From Marinifilum breve (lineage in GTDB: Bacteria > Bacteroidota > Bacteroidia > Bacteroidales > Marinifilaceae), in contig NZ_QFLI01000002.1 in NCBI RefSeq assembly GCF_003202155.1, forward strand, positions 310,001-374,000: 64,000 nucleotides of DNA, given 5' to 3'. A model generated the notes under the pieces. The model did not search any database, was not told the origin of the DNA, and saw only the letters and a list, made by a program, of their open reading frames with translations. The position numbers were made by a program, and so were the translations under genes. Position 1 is the stretch's first letter. Each line of letters starts with the position of its first letter. Of the stretch, positions 52,618 to 62,248 are shown in pieces.

Positions 52618-53871
52618 TTACGAATCCATATCTTTAAAAATCATATTTAGTGTTTCCATTGGACTCGATTGCTTCTTATGATGATCTTTCAGGTGATTGA
52701 TACATGCTCTGGCAATCTTGTTCACAATGTTATTGGTAATATGCTCTACCTTTTTCAACTCTTCTTCCGACAATTTATTTTTGTGGTAGTCAAGTTCCTT
52801 CCTTTGAACACTTTGCAGGTTCTCTTTCAAAGCCACAATTACTGGAGAAAGGTATTTCACCTCTAGCCAACCATAAAACTCGCCTATTGAAGCCTGAATG
52901 ATTTTCTCTGCTTCAGGAATACAAGCTTTACGATGATCCATGGCTGCTGAAATATGCTTTGATAATTCATCAACAGTAATCACCAGTACATTTTCCAAAT
53001 CATCAATAGCAGTCTCAACATTACGTGGTACCGAAAGATCCAAAACCAATTTGCATGATTCTACACCTTTAAAATGATCAAGCGTTAAAGTTGGTTTTGC
53101 TGCTCCAGTTGCAACAATAATTACTTCTGCCTTTTCAACTTCTTGATTTAATTTTTCGATTGGCTGAAATTGAATATTGTACTTATTTGCCAAAGATTCG
53201 GCTTTTTCTATCGTTCTATTTACAAGCGTAAGCGAACGATTATTCATATGTTTTAATAAGTTGCCACAAGTATCTTTTCCAATGTCACCAGTTCCATAAA
53301 GAAGGAAATTACAAGTTTCAAGCGTTGAAACTTTATCCTTGATATATTGAACTGCGGCATGAGATACAGAAGCAGCCCCTTTACTAATATCCGTATCGTT
53401 CTTTATCTTTTTGCTTGCCTGAAATACAAACGAAAACAATCGATTCATAAATGAATTAACCATTCCAATTTGTTCTGACTGCTGATAGGCATTTTTAACC
53501 TGTCCAACAATCTGAAAGTCGCCAATAATTTGCGAGTCTAAACCCGCGGTTACCTTATATAAATGACGAATACATTCATTTCCATGTAGAGTGTATCCGT
53601 TATAATTTAAATCATTTCTATTTCCTTTGCAGTATTTCAAAAACAGATCTGTGATGATTTCGACCTCTGAAGAGTGTGCATAAATCTCGGTACGATTACA
53701 AGTGGATATGATTACCATACCTTCAATTTGATGCTCTTTTGCCTCCTTCAATAAGTTTTCCTGATCTTCTGAAGACAAAGAAAACATCTCCCTAACATCC
53801 AGAGCCGTTTTTCTATAGCTAATTCCTAGAACAAATAATTTTTGTAGATTTTCTCGAATTTGTAATGACAT
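52618..53871 (-). CDS. hemA: glutamyl-tRNA reductase
   Basis: A 417-residue enzyme catalysing the first committed step of C5 heme synthesis. It has GISYRKTALDVREMFSL at the N-terminus, the catalytic Cys in VIISTCNRTEIYA (near 58), the LDSQIIGDFQIVGQVKNAY block, an NADP-binding GTGDIGKDTCGNLL with NRTIEKAE, and a helical dimerisation tail. It is the first gene of the minus-strand hem cluster and has a promoter box about 60 bases upstream. Confidence 0.95.
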   Translation of the reverse strand: MSLQIRENLQKLFVLGISYRKTALDVREMFSLSSEDQENLLKEAKEHQIEGMVIISTCNRTEIYAHSSEVEIITDLFLKYCKGNRNDLNYNGYTLHGNECIRHLYKVTAGLDSQIIGDFQIVGQVKNAYQQSEQIGMVNSFMNRLFSFVFQASKKIKNDTDISKGAASVSHAAVQYIKDKVSTLETCNFLLYGTGDIGKDTCGNLLKHMNNRSLTLVNRTIEKAESLANKYNIQFQPIEKLNQEVEKAEVIIVATGAAKPTLTLDHFKGVESCKLVLDLSVPRNVETAIDDLENVLVITVDELSKHISAAMDHRKACIPEAEKIIQASIGEFYGWLEVKYLSPVIVALKENLQSVQRKELDYHKNKLSEEELKKVEHITNNIVNKIARACINHLKDHHKKQSSPMETLNMIFKDMDS

Positions 53872-53933
53872 AAAAACGGAATTTGTTTGCTAATTCGTTA
53901 CATCTTCTTACTTGTAGATGCAACAAACCGATT

Positions 53934-53941
53934 CAAATATA
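53934..53941 (-). promoter_or_regulatory. -7 promoter box for hemA
   Basis: On the minus strand TATATTTG matches TAnnTTTG. A start near 53927 gives a leader of about 56 bases. The -33 element is not clear. Confidence 0.45.
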
Positions 53942-54156
53942 AAGGTAATTATTCAAAAAACCTCCTAATTTCAGTAAGTACGTAAATAGATATTGACCAC
54001 TTTAATTATTATGAAAAACTCAAAAACCCTAAAAGGATTTTAATATCTTTAATACCAAAATAATTCAAGTTTCTTTCATAATCTTACTATTCCTAATATA
54101 TTTAATCATTCAAAATAAATTTAATTAAAAGCAACGATATTTTTAGATCAATTTAA

Positions 54157-54993
54157 ATGAATAAAGCGTTTCAAAACACAAGTAAAGCAATCAGCATATT
54201 AGGATGTGGATGGCTGGGCTTACCTCTTTCTGAAGAGTTCCTAAAAGATGGAAGACATATTAAAGGCTCCACTGCTTCCATCGAAAAATAAAACTTACTA
54301 AGCCAAAAAGGCATTCAAGCGTTCCTGATTGAATTTAATCCAAAGATCAATTCTAATTTTAATAATGAATTTTTTAATGCCGATATATTAATAGTGAATT
54401 TTCCTCCTAAAAGAAAAGAAAACATTGTTGATTGGCACACCAGACAAATTGTATCTCTAATCGATGAAATTCAAAAATCAGATATTAAAAATGTAATATT
54501 TATAAGCTCCACCTCGGTTTATGCCGACATAAATAATGAAGTTACTGAGGAAAACATGGAAGCCCCTAGTAAAAATAGTGGCAAAGCATTACGCATTGTA
54601 GAAGAATTGTTTTTTAATGAGAGTGATTTTCAAACCACAGTTATTCGATTTGGAGGATTAATTGGTTACGATCGCAAACCAGGTAGATTTTTTGCAGGTA
54701 AAAAACAATTAAAAAACGGAGATGCTCCTGTCAATCTCATCCATAGAGATGACTGCATTGGCATTATTCAACATGTAATAGAAAATGAGATTTGGGGAGA
54801 GGTGATTAATGCTTGTTGTCCAATACATCCAACACGAAAAGAATTCTATAAAATTGCTGCAGAAAAGAATGGCTTTGATCTTCCAGAATTTATTGATGGC
54901 AAAGAAAACTATAAAATCATTAATTGCGATAAACTTAAACAGTTAGGATATTCATTTAAATACCAAGATCCTATCGATAGCTTAAAAGTTTAA
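54157..54993 (+). pseudogene. NAD(P)-dependent epimerase/dehydratase-like gene broken by a stop codon
   Basis: A 279-codon frame that would be a short-chain dehydrogenase/epimerase of the YeeZ type. Codon 45 is TAA (54289-54291). Before it the frame encodes KAISILGCGWLGLPLSEEFL, a Rossmann GxGxxG motif. After it the frame continues without shift (NLLSQKGIQAFLIEFNP, ILIVNFPPKR, VIFISSTSVYADIN, VIRFGGLIGYDRKPGRFFAG). A single base change (for example AAA, CAA or GAA to TAA) explains it. Translation could restart at the ATG at 54394, but that product would lack the nucleotide-binding site. Confidence 0.8.
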
Positions 54994-55112
54994 TTAAATT
55001 TTACTTTCGAACTAAAAAAAGATAAGATCATCCTATTTTTTAGGACTATAATCAATTTATTATAAGGCACTTTATTATTTTAACTAATTTTAGGGCAAAT
55101 AGTCATGAAGTA

Positions 55113-55409
55113 ATGGTTTATCTGCTACTAAAACAGCCAACAAAAGATATTAACTCCTGGAGAGAATCCTTCGACCGATTTTTAGAATATCGAAAAATTG
55201 GCGGAGAATTGTCTTGCAAGATCTATCAAACTCCAAGAAAGAAAAATGAATTAATTGTTCTATCGGAATGGAGAAGCATGGATGAAGTTACAGAATTCCT
55301 TGAATCTCAATCTTTTGAAATGATCAAGGAGCTTGAAGTAAATGAGCCTCTTACCATTAAGCTACTAAACAAACAAGGTATATCTAATTATATCAAACAA
55401 TTACATTAA
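55113..55409 (+). CDS. small ABM-like (dimeric alpha/beta barrel) protein
   Basis: A 98-residue protein resembling the antibiotic-biosynthesis monooxygenase fold: SWRESFDRFLEYRKIGG, ELIVLSEWRSMDEVTEFLES and FEMIKELEVNEP match the strand-helix-strand pattern and the E-W segment common in the family. No catalytic residues can be named. It lies 119 bases after the epimerase pseudogene. Its last 9 bases overlap the end of the converging gene at 55401-55925. Confidence 0.6.
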   Translation: MVYLLLKQPTKDINSWRESFDRFLEYRKIGGELSCKIYQTPRKKNELIVLSEWRSMDEVTEFLESQSFEMIKELEVNEPLTIKLLNKQGISNYIKQLH

Positions 55410-55925
55410 ATCCTCCACTTTTACTATTCTTTCTGAAGTAATTGCCAGTATCAGTTTTTCAACAATATCCATAATCAAATCTGGAAATTCATCTTCGTAT
55501 AATTTTTCATCCAACTCTTGTAAGGCATTCTTTAAATTGAATCGATTCAATTCTGCTTGATTCAAATTATAAAGGTATTCCAAAATCTGTAATTCATTTA
55601 ATACAATCTCATCGGTATAGTTTAATGGCAATATTTCTAAATCTTCGGCAGGAAATATTTTACCATTCTCCTCTACAACTGAATTAATAAAGGTATTTAA
55701 AACATCTATTGCGTCTATTAGGTTCGCCTGATAACAAGACAACTCTTTCAAATCATTTAATGCCTCAATTGTTATGGAGTTCATTAAAAGCATATACTCT
55801 TCAAGTTTCTCAAGAACTTCAGCAGTTACTCCTGGTTGAATTTTATAGAATTCTATAATTTCCTGTAAAATTTGATTTCTTTTCTCACTAATCGTTTCCA
55901 AAATATAATAATTAAATTCCTTCAC
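55401..55925 (-). CDS. helical protein of unknown function, coupled to the PHP-ACT gene
   Basis: A 174-residue acidic, mostly helical protein (QILQEIIEFYKIQPGVTAEV, LIDAIDVLNTFINSVVEENG, NALQELDEKLYEDEFPDLIM). No family is recognised. It overlaps the PHP-ACT-ACT gene upstream by 14 bases, so translation is probably coupled and the two proteins may work together. Confidence 0.6.
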   Translation of the reverse strand: MKEFNYYILETISEKRNQILQEIIEFYKIQPGVTAEVLEKLEEYMLLMNSITIEALNDLKELSCYQANLIDAIDVLNTFINSVVEENGKIFPAEDLEILPLNYTDEIVLNELQILEYLYNLNQAELNRFNLKNALQELDEKLYEDEFPDLIMDIVEKLILAITSERIVKVEDLM

Positions 55926-57621
55926 TTGTTAATTGTAAATGTGTAGTTTCAAAAAACTGAGGCCCTAATTTTTTCAGCACATCAGATATCAATTGTGAAT
56001 TTCCTTCAATTCCCAGAATGGCATAACCTTTATTGCCTCTTTTTCCTAATTTTAAATCTTTCACATTTATATTTCGTGATGCTAATGCAGATAATAGAAT
56101 CAATAATATACCAGAAGAATTGTTATGAATTGATAATATCATCTGTTTGCTAATAGCAATTGGTAAATTAACTCCATCCACTTCGATCAAATAGTTCTTT
56201 CCTTTTTGGAATTCGGGAATATCAAACTTATCACATAAGTGAATTTCAAAAAAGTTATCTCCTCCAGTTCCTTTTACAAACTCCACTGCTTCATTAATGG
56301 ATTTTTCCTTTCCTGATAAGGTTAGAAACGCTGTTGCAGTTCCATCGTTATTGGAATTTAGATAAGCCGTTTCAACATTAATTTCTTCAGAAGCTAAAGC
56401 ATTAAAAATCATCGAAAGAACACCTGGATTGTCTTTGTGATGAGAAAACAATCCTTTTATTTTCTGCTTTCCATTCTCAGGTATTGAATTGCTTATTGTA
56501 ATGGATTTATCCCCTTTTCTTATGCGAATAGCTTCAAAATCTCCTAATGAGGTAGCATTCTTATGATGCTCCAAAAAAGTACGGTATTCTCCTCCAAACG
56601 AGAACTTAGGAATTCGTCTTTGTTTACGATCTTCGAATCTTAGATTTAGCATCTCAATTCCCAGATTCATCACCTTGTATTTTTCCTCTTTAAAACCTGA
56701 ATTTCGCAAAGGTCTTTTCTCAGGTATCGATTTGGAAAAACTCACGTAATGTTTGTATCCTGCTTCATATGCATATTCGATTCCTGTTTGATAATGATTA
56801 CCCAAATTTTGTGTAGTATGAGTATCAGTACCTAATGCAATAGGAATATCCAGTTGTTTTGCCCTTTTTAAAATGGACATATCAGGATAAATTCCACAGC
56901 CTTTATTAATACCAGCTAAATTCACATCAAGTGCCAAATTGTATTCACTAATCATTTCCAAAAGGAAGCGCATTCTTCTTGCAAGAATATGATTGGAAGT
57001 TTCAAGCTCCAACAATGGTTTTGGAATAGGCGCATACAACTTAGGCAAATCAAGATGACCAACAATTTGAATCATCTCCCAACTTGTATCAATCATTTCT
57101 ATCAATTCCTCAATGTATTCCAACCAATAATTCTCAACTCCTCCTCTTATCTCTATGAGCTTATCAGTCTCTTCCTGTGATCCGTCATAAGGTATCCCTT
57201 CTCTTGAAAAGTGCAATGAACCAATTACAAAATCAGCATTTTGAGCCTGAAAGATCTTTGAGCGATTCCACTGCATCCCTAAATTTGGCCCCAACCATTC
57301 TAGTTCGATTCCATACCGAATTGAAATTTGATTACCATATTTTGCCTTTAACGCTTCTATTTTCTCAGGATAATGAAAATAAGCATTATCTCCTCGTATA
57401 AATTTTACACCCAAACGTTCTTCTGCGACATATCTAAATCGTGTTAACCTTGGGGTATGAATAATAAATGAAATATTAGGGTGAGCCTTTTCTATTGCCA
57501 TTTCGGTAATTTTCTCCAACTCATCCACACCATGTTTTACATGGTCATTTCCTGTTCCTGCATGAATACCATGAGTTTCCCAAATAAAATATTTGGGAGT
57601 TTGTATTTTATCTTCTGACAT
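55912..57621 (-). CDS. PHP-domain phosphatase fused to two ACT domains
   Basis: A 569-residue fusion. The PHP part (about 1-340) resembles histidinol-phosphatase HisK: TPKYFIWETHGIHAGTGNDH, FIIHTPRLTRFRYVAEERLG, GIELEWLGPNLGM, FVIGSLHFS, IVGHLDLPKLYA and LGTDTHTTQNLG supply His/Asp/Glu metal ligands. Two ACT domains follow (about 430-500, HHKDNPGVLSMIFNALASEE and about 500-569, NNSSGILLILLSALASRNIN). ACT domains bind amino acids, so an amino-acid-regulated phosphoesterase is inferred. The substrate (histidinol phosphate, phosphoserine or other) is not fixed, and no his or ser genes are nearby. Confidence 0.75.
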   Translation of the reverse strand: MSEDKIQTPKYFIWETHGIHAGTGNDHVKHGVDELEKITEMAIEKAHPNISFIIHTPRLTRFRYVAEERLGVKFIRGDNAYFHYPEKIEALKAKYGNQISIRYGIELEWLGPNLGMQWNRSKIFQAQNADFVIGSLHFSREGIPYDGSQEETDKLIEIRGGVENYWLEYIEELIEMIDTSWEMIQIVGHLDLPKLYAPIPKPLLELETSNHILARRMRFLLEMISEYNLALDVNLAGINKGCGIYPDMSILKRAKQLDIPIALGTDTHTTQNLGNHYQTGIEYAYEAGYKHYVSFSKSIPEKRPLRNSGFKEEKYKVMNLGIEMLNLRFEDRKQRRIPKFSFGGEYRTFLEHHKNATSLGDFEAIRIRKGDKSITISNSIPENGKQKIKGLFSHHKDNPGVLSMIFNALASEEINVETAYLNSNNDGTATAFLTLSGKEKSINEAVEFVKGTGGDNFFEIHLCDKFDIPEFQKGKNYLIEVDGVNLPIAISKQMILSIHNNSSGILLILLSALASRNINVKDLKLGKRGNKGYAILGIEGNSQLISDVLKKLGPQFFETTHLQLTSEGI

Positions 57622-57738
57622 TAAAAACTGGTTAGTAGTTATTGTGCTGATAAAATTAATGTTTTGAAAAGAAATTCACTGCTCTGTCACATAGAAATAA
57701 TTTCAATCTTAAATTTTCAAATTAGCACCCAATAAAAA

Positions 57739-57764
57739 TGCAGACCTCAATTCCAAAGTCTGCA
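57739..57764 (-). terminator. terminator of the exopolysaccharide cluster
   Basis: TGCAGAC (57739-57745) and GTCTGCA (57758-57764) form a 7-bp perfect stem with a 12-base loop. The minus strand continues TTTTTATTGG. It lies 32 bases beyond the stop at 57796. Confidence 0.65.
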
Positions 57765-57795
57765 CAAAAATCTCCATCATTTTTAAATTCTTATT

Positions 57796-59628
57796 CTAAC
57801 TATTCACAGAACGTAAAAGTTCATAATAATTCCTTCTGACAAAGCGGTAAAATGGTTTAAAAATATCCATCAGTGGTGTTATCGCAATTTTATTTTTCTT
57901 AATGGAACGATGATTTAATGTCATTAAAATTTTTATCATCTCCAGCGCTATACCCTTATAACAATGCCTTTTATAGCGTTTATAACTATAGGTGAGATCT
58001 TTCGAAGACAAAACAATTTTTCGAAGATCAACCAAGTAGCAGTTATTGGCTTTGGAAATGAATTCATCCAGTGCCTGATTCATACTTTTGATCCGGTCTA
58101 AAGGATAGTTCTCCCAGTTGGCGGTAAATTTGACCTCGGCTCCATTAAGAAATATGATTGGCACATGAGAAGGAATTTCTGACCGAATTCTTTCCAGGTT
58201 CTCTTTAAAATCATCAATTGAAATTTTGCCCCGGTGGATAAAGTGATCAGAGAAGAACCTTAAAAATTTGGCATTAATTCCTTTCCATCTCTTTTTACGG
58301 TACATTTTAATAGTATTGCACCACTCCTGCTTGTTTGTGAGGTTTACATTATTGGTTCCGAAGGTTACTTTTAACCCATTTGCTTTGTGTTCATAAACCT
58401 CCTGAATGTAATCCATATTGAGGCTATAAATTAAAACATCAAACGATTTTGAAAAAATCTTTGTTTGATAGGATTCCTCATCGATAAAAGGAAGTTTATT
58501 TTCCAGAAATTCCTTCTGTACCTTCGACATATCAATACTATCGAGAATCATTTGGGTATGTTCTCTGTTTATTATAATATTATTTTTTCCATTATAATTC
58601 GACTCTTTTAGTAGTTGGCATTTATAATCTCTCAGATAAAATAGCATTTGAAACAGGTCACATTCGCCCTTAAAAAGGATTGTACACCGCTCTTTGGAAT
58701 CATTCTTACTTTTTTGACCGGCATTTGAAGAGTCTTCTTCAAAAACCGAAATCCAGTGTGGTTTCGATTGATCCAATTGAACCGCTACATCTGGCATAAT
58801 CTCAAGATTAGGGAAATTTAATTTTTCAAACAAATATTGTTCTACCCCCAAATTGATAATTCGACAAGAGAACACAAAGTGCTCCAACTGATTCAAATTC
58901 AAATCAAATGCGTAGAACCCGGTAATGCCATAATCCCCATATTTATCGACAACTCTGATTAACTTTTTCTCAAGATTTGAAGATTTAATCAACTCATCAA
59001 CTTCACTTTCATTCAATCTTTTCTTGGTATAATTCAACTGATTGGTTCTGTTCAATAACTCCAAAAGTCGAGCTTTGTGCTCAATGCTTACATCCAGGTA
59101 TTGAATTCTGATATCTGAAGTCAACAAAAACTCTTCATTGCTGATGTGTTCACTTTGATCAACATACTTTTTCTCCAAAATTTTATAATGTCCCAACCTG
59201 CTGTGATTAGAATCATCTTTGCCCTTAAATGCAGGATGCTTTTTAATTTTTGGGATAAAGGATGGTTCCATTGCATAAATTCCAATATTGTAAAATCTTG
59301 CTTCCTCTAAATTCATATGGTTATCATCCAAAAAGAGCGTATTTTCAGCCCTTAACTGACACTTTTCGATTACCCGTTGCACCAACTTTCCTTTTCCTTC
59401 CCATTCAATCTCCGGAAAAATAAAGTATTCCCACACTCCTATTTCCTGAAGCTTCTCTTTGGCCTGTAAAAAATTATTCTTGGAAACAATACTATTAATA
59501 ATCCCTCTACCTGTCAGCCACTTGACCAAATCAACATTCTCCTGGACACAACTCACTCCTTCTTCGGAAAGAGTTCCTTTCCAAAAAGTTTCATCAAGAT
59601 CCCAGATGACAAGTTTTATATTTTCCAT
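57796..59628 (-). CDS. FkbH-like HAD-IIIC protein with C-terminal SGNH/GDSL-like region
   Basis: A 610-residue protein. The N-terminal HAD phosphatase-like part (about 1-130) has the nucleophile motif LVIWDLDETFWKGTL, SIVSKNN (motif II) and TLFLDDNHMNLEEA (motif IV). An acetyltransferase-like middle (about 165-310) contains LLNRTNQLNYTKKRL and DKYGDYGITGFYAF, as in FkbH proteins. The C-terminal half (about 320-610) starts CTILFKGECDLF and ends with a conserved-looking HCYKGIALEMIKILM, which resembles a divergent SGNH hydrolase. In polysaccharide clusters such proteins are thought to modify glycans with acyl groups. It follows the tyrosine kinase gene. Confidence 0.75.
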   Translation of the reverse strand: MENIKLVIWDLDETFWKGTLSEEGVSCVQENVDLVKWLTGRGIINSIVSKNNFLQAKEKLQEIGVWEYFIFPEIEWEGKGKLVQRVIEKCQLRAENTLFLDDNHMNLEEARFYNIGIYAMEPSFIPKIKKHPAFKGKDDSNHSRLGHYKILEKKYVDQSEHISNEEFLLTSDIRIQYLDVSIEHKARLLELLNRTNQLNYTKKRLNESEVDELIKSSNLEKKLIRVVDKYGDYGITGFYAFDLNLNQLEHFVFSCRIINLGVEQYLFEKLNFPNLEIMPDVAVQLDQSKPHWISVFEEDSSNAGQKSKNDSKERCTILFKGECDLFQMLFYLRDYKCQLLKESNYNGKNNIIINREHTQMILDSIDMSKVQKEFLENKLPFIDEESYQTKIFSKSFDVLIYSLNMDYIQEVYEHKANGLKVTFGTNNVNLTNKQEWCNTIKMYRKKRWKGINAKFLRFFSDHFIHRGKISIDDFKENLERIRSEIPSHVPIIFLNGAEVKFTANWENYPLDRIKSMNQALDEFISKANNCYLVDLRKIVLSSKDLTYSYKRYKRHCYKGIALEMIKILMTLNHRSIKKNKIAITPLMDIFKPFYRFVRRNYYELLRSVNS

Positions 59629-59722
59629 TGCTGTTTTATTTTATTCGCATACTGATTGTACTTTTAGGGATTAGCATATTGGGTTTACTTACAATAAAAT
59701 ACTTAATACTATGTAGATAACA

Positions 59723-62137
59723 TCATGATTTCAACGAGTTCTGATGCACAATTACATCATCCTTGTAGTACCCATTTTTATATCCGAACCTGTTAAAATT
59801 AAAACCTTCATATTTAAAATCATTCAGCAATAGTGATACATTCTCAAATGAGCCTTTATCAACAAGTTTATTGATATAGTTCACCTGGTCGTTACGGCTG
59901 TATTTGTGTCGAAGTACAAACAGGTTAACATCAGCATGTTTACCGACCAAAACACCATCTGTTACCAATGATACTGGGGCATTATCCATAACGATGTAGC
60001 TGAACTTGCTTTTAACGGTTTCCATAAAGCGACTGAATTTTCCATTGGAAAGGAGTTCGGCGGGATTACTGGCGACCGGACCGGCAGGAATAAAACTCAG
60101 ATTTTCAATTTGTGTAGGATGAACTATTTCCTTAAAACTTTCCTTATCCTCCAAATAGCTACTCATTCCAACAAGGCCATTTAAACCAAATAGTTTATAT
60201 AGTTTTGGTTTTCTCATATCTGTTTCGATGAGCAAAACCTTCCTGTGACTCATGGCCAGTATTGCTGCCAAATTAGCACTCACAAATGATTTTCCCTCAC
60301 CTGAAATGATAGATTGGACCGAAATCACCTTCTGGTTCTGATCTGATAAAATATTTTCCAAATCGGTTCTCAGGTTCCTGAATGATTCTGTGACTGCTGC
60401 CTGAGGGCGTCTTGACACAAGCACCTCTCGTTTATATTTGTTATGACTTATCACACCCAAAACATTTAATACGGTATCCTGTTCTATTTCCGATACATTA
60501 TCGATGGTATTATTGAAATAATCAGTTGTTTTGATAAAAACAAATGGGATGAGAGCGGCCAGACAGAATCCAATTACCAGGTTCATTAGCAATTTAGGAC
60601 CAACCTTTACAGTAGAGGTTAAGCTTGCCTGATCGAGGACTTGTGAATTAGGGGCATTTGAAGCAATGGTTATTTCTGCCTCGGCCCTCTTCTTTAAAAG
60701 GAAAGTATACAGGTCATTATTCAAATCATATCTTCGCTTGATATTGGAAAATTTTTGTTCAATTTTTGGCATTTTAACCAATTTGGCCCTAACCCTGTTA
60801 ATCTGTTTTGAGATTTCTATTGTTTCATTTTCTGCATGAACAAGCAGATTTTTCAGATTCTCTTCCAAACTCTTTTTTGTATGCTTTATTTCTTTGTCAA
60901 GTACCTTCATATTTGGCTCATTCTCGGTAGCACTTAATGAATAGACTTCCTTTTTAGTATACAAATCGCCCAATTTAAGAACCAATTGATTCAAAACAGG
61001 ATCTGTGATATCAACAACCGAAGGGGATAATATTGAATTGGATACCAACTCCTCTCCAAAATTTCTTTGAAGACTATTCTCCACTTTATTAAATTCTTTA
61101 TTATTGCTTAAATACCTGTTCAAATTTCTACAGTAATTTAATTTCCTCTCTGCCAGTGTATATTCTTCTTCCAATCTCTTTAAATCCGATAGAACTAGAT
61201 TGCTTTCCCGTTCCAAATTCACACTTTGATTTTTAGACTGAAAATCACTAAACAAATGACCTGTTTCTTTTAACGAATCTATTACTCCATCTAGTTGCAT
61301 ATCGATAAATCGAACGGTATTTTCTGAAATTTTATTCTTTTCAGACAAACAGTACTCAATATACTCATTGCTTAATTCATTTAAAAAATCAACCAGTCTC
61401 TTGGCTTGAGTTCCCCTTATTTTCAGTTGAATCAGGTTTCCTTTCTGTTCAGCCAGGTTTACTTCCAGATTTCCAATATAGCTTAAGCTGATACTCTCCA
61501 AATCATGTAATACAAAGAAATATTCTACATTCATCGGAACCAGCAAGGCTTCATTTTTTTCTATTGTGAAACTGAAATATTCATTCTCAAAAGGCTCTCC
61601 AAATGTTCCCTTGCTTTCTATATTTATTAGCTCGCCCCCTGCAATTGTTAAACCTTCTACCCTTAGCATATATTCCTGTTCCGAAACCATTTTCACATAT
61701 ATTGGAACATTCTTTGGATTGGCAACAATACCCGTCTCGAATACCAGGAATGGTTCTCGCTCGTACAGATCCTCATTGTACAATGTTTTTTTCAAGTACC
61801 AGGATGATTTCCATACCAGATTGGTAATAACCTGTTTCGTTAGTGTTAATGATTTCAAGACTCCAATATGATCCTGTATATTGATACCAGACATGCCTCG
61901 CTCATCATCAAAAAAATCTTTGCCTTGCAAGGCATTGGATTCATTCTTAACCAAAATAGTACTATTGGCCTGGTAAGTACTTGGAGAGTAGTAGCTATAT
62001 ACAAATGCAAAAATTAGTCCGAGTGCACCAAACAGGACAAACCAATACCAATTAGACAATAGTTTATATTGAAAAGCCATTACACGTTTCTTTTCGTTTT
62101 TCAACATATTCTCTATGTAATTATTCTGACTGGACAT
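59723..62137 (-). CDS. polysaccharide co-polymerase/tyrosine autokinase (Wzc-like)
   Basis: An 804-residue inner-membrane protein. A first helix (WYWFVLFGALGLIFAFVYSYY, split: WYWFVLFGALG, LIFAFVYSYY) is followed by a Wzz domain and long periplasmic coiled coils (about 280-480). A second helix is LLMNLVIGFCLAALIPFVF (about 515-535). The cytoplasmic BY-kinase domain has Walker A SGEGKSFVSANLA, Walker A-prime VLLIETDMRKPKLYKLFG and Walker B YIVMDNAPVSLVTDG. The C-terminal Tyr cluster (FNRFGYKNGYYKDD) is short. It controls chain length and export of a capsule or exopolysaccharide. Confidence 0.88.
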   Translation of the reverse strand: MSSQNNYIENMLKNEKKRVMAFQYKLLSNWYWFVLFGALGLIFAFVYSYYSPSTYQANSTILVKNESNALQGKDFFDDERGMSGINIQDHIGVLKSLTLTKQVITNLVWKSSWYLKKTLYNEDLYEREPFLVFETGIVANPKNVPIYVKMVSEQEYMLRVEGLTIAGGELINIESKGTFGEPFENEYFSFTIEKNEALLVPMNVEYFFVLHDLESISLSYIGNLEVNLAEQKGNLIQLKIRGTQAKRLVDFLNELSNEYIEYCLSEKNKISENTVRFIDMQLDGVIDSLKETGHLFSDFQSKNQSVNLERESNLVLSDLKRLEEEYTLAERKLNYCRNLNRYLSNNKEFNKVENSLQRNFGEELVSNSILSPSVVDITDPVLNQLVLKLGDLYTKKEVYSLSATENEPNMKVLDKEIKHTKKSLEENLKNLLVHAENETIEISKQINRVRAKLVKMPKIEQKFSNIKRRYDLNNDLYTFLLKKRAEAEITIASNAPNSQVLDQASLTSTVKVGPKLLMNLVIGFCLAALIPFVFIKTTDYFNNTIDNVSEIEQDTVLNVLGVISHNKYKREVLVSRRPQAAVTESFRNLRTDLENILSDQNQKVISVQSIISGEGKSFVSANLAAILAMSHRKVLLIETDMRKPKLYKLFGLNGLVGMSSYLEDKESFKEIVHPTQIENLSFIPAGPVASNPAELLSNGKFSRFMETVKSKFSYIVMDNAPVSLVTDGVLVGKHADVNLFVLRHKYSRNDQVNYINKLVDKGSFENVSLLLNDFKYEGFNFNRFGYKNGYYKDDVIVHQNSLKS

Positions 62138-62248
62138 AAATTGAATGTTAGCGGTTGTAACGGATAAAACTGTAAATACATCATAAAATCAACTCAATAA
62201 ATATTGAGTTGATCTGCATCAGAGAGTATTTGATATTTTATTAGCCAT

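Noticed and set aside
54157-54993. Stop-codon recoding in the epimerase-like gene
   Set aside because: TAA in an ordinary context with no visible stem-loop; a nonsense mutation is simpler.
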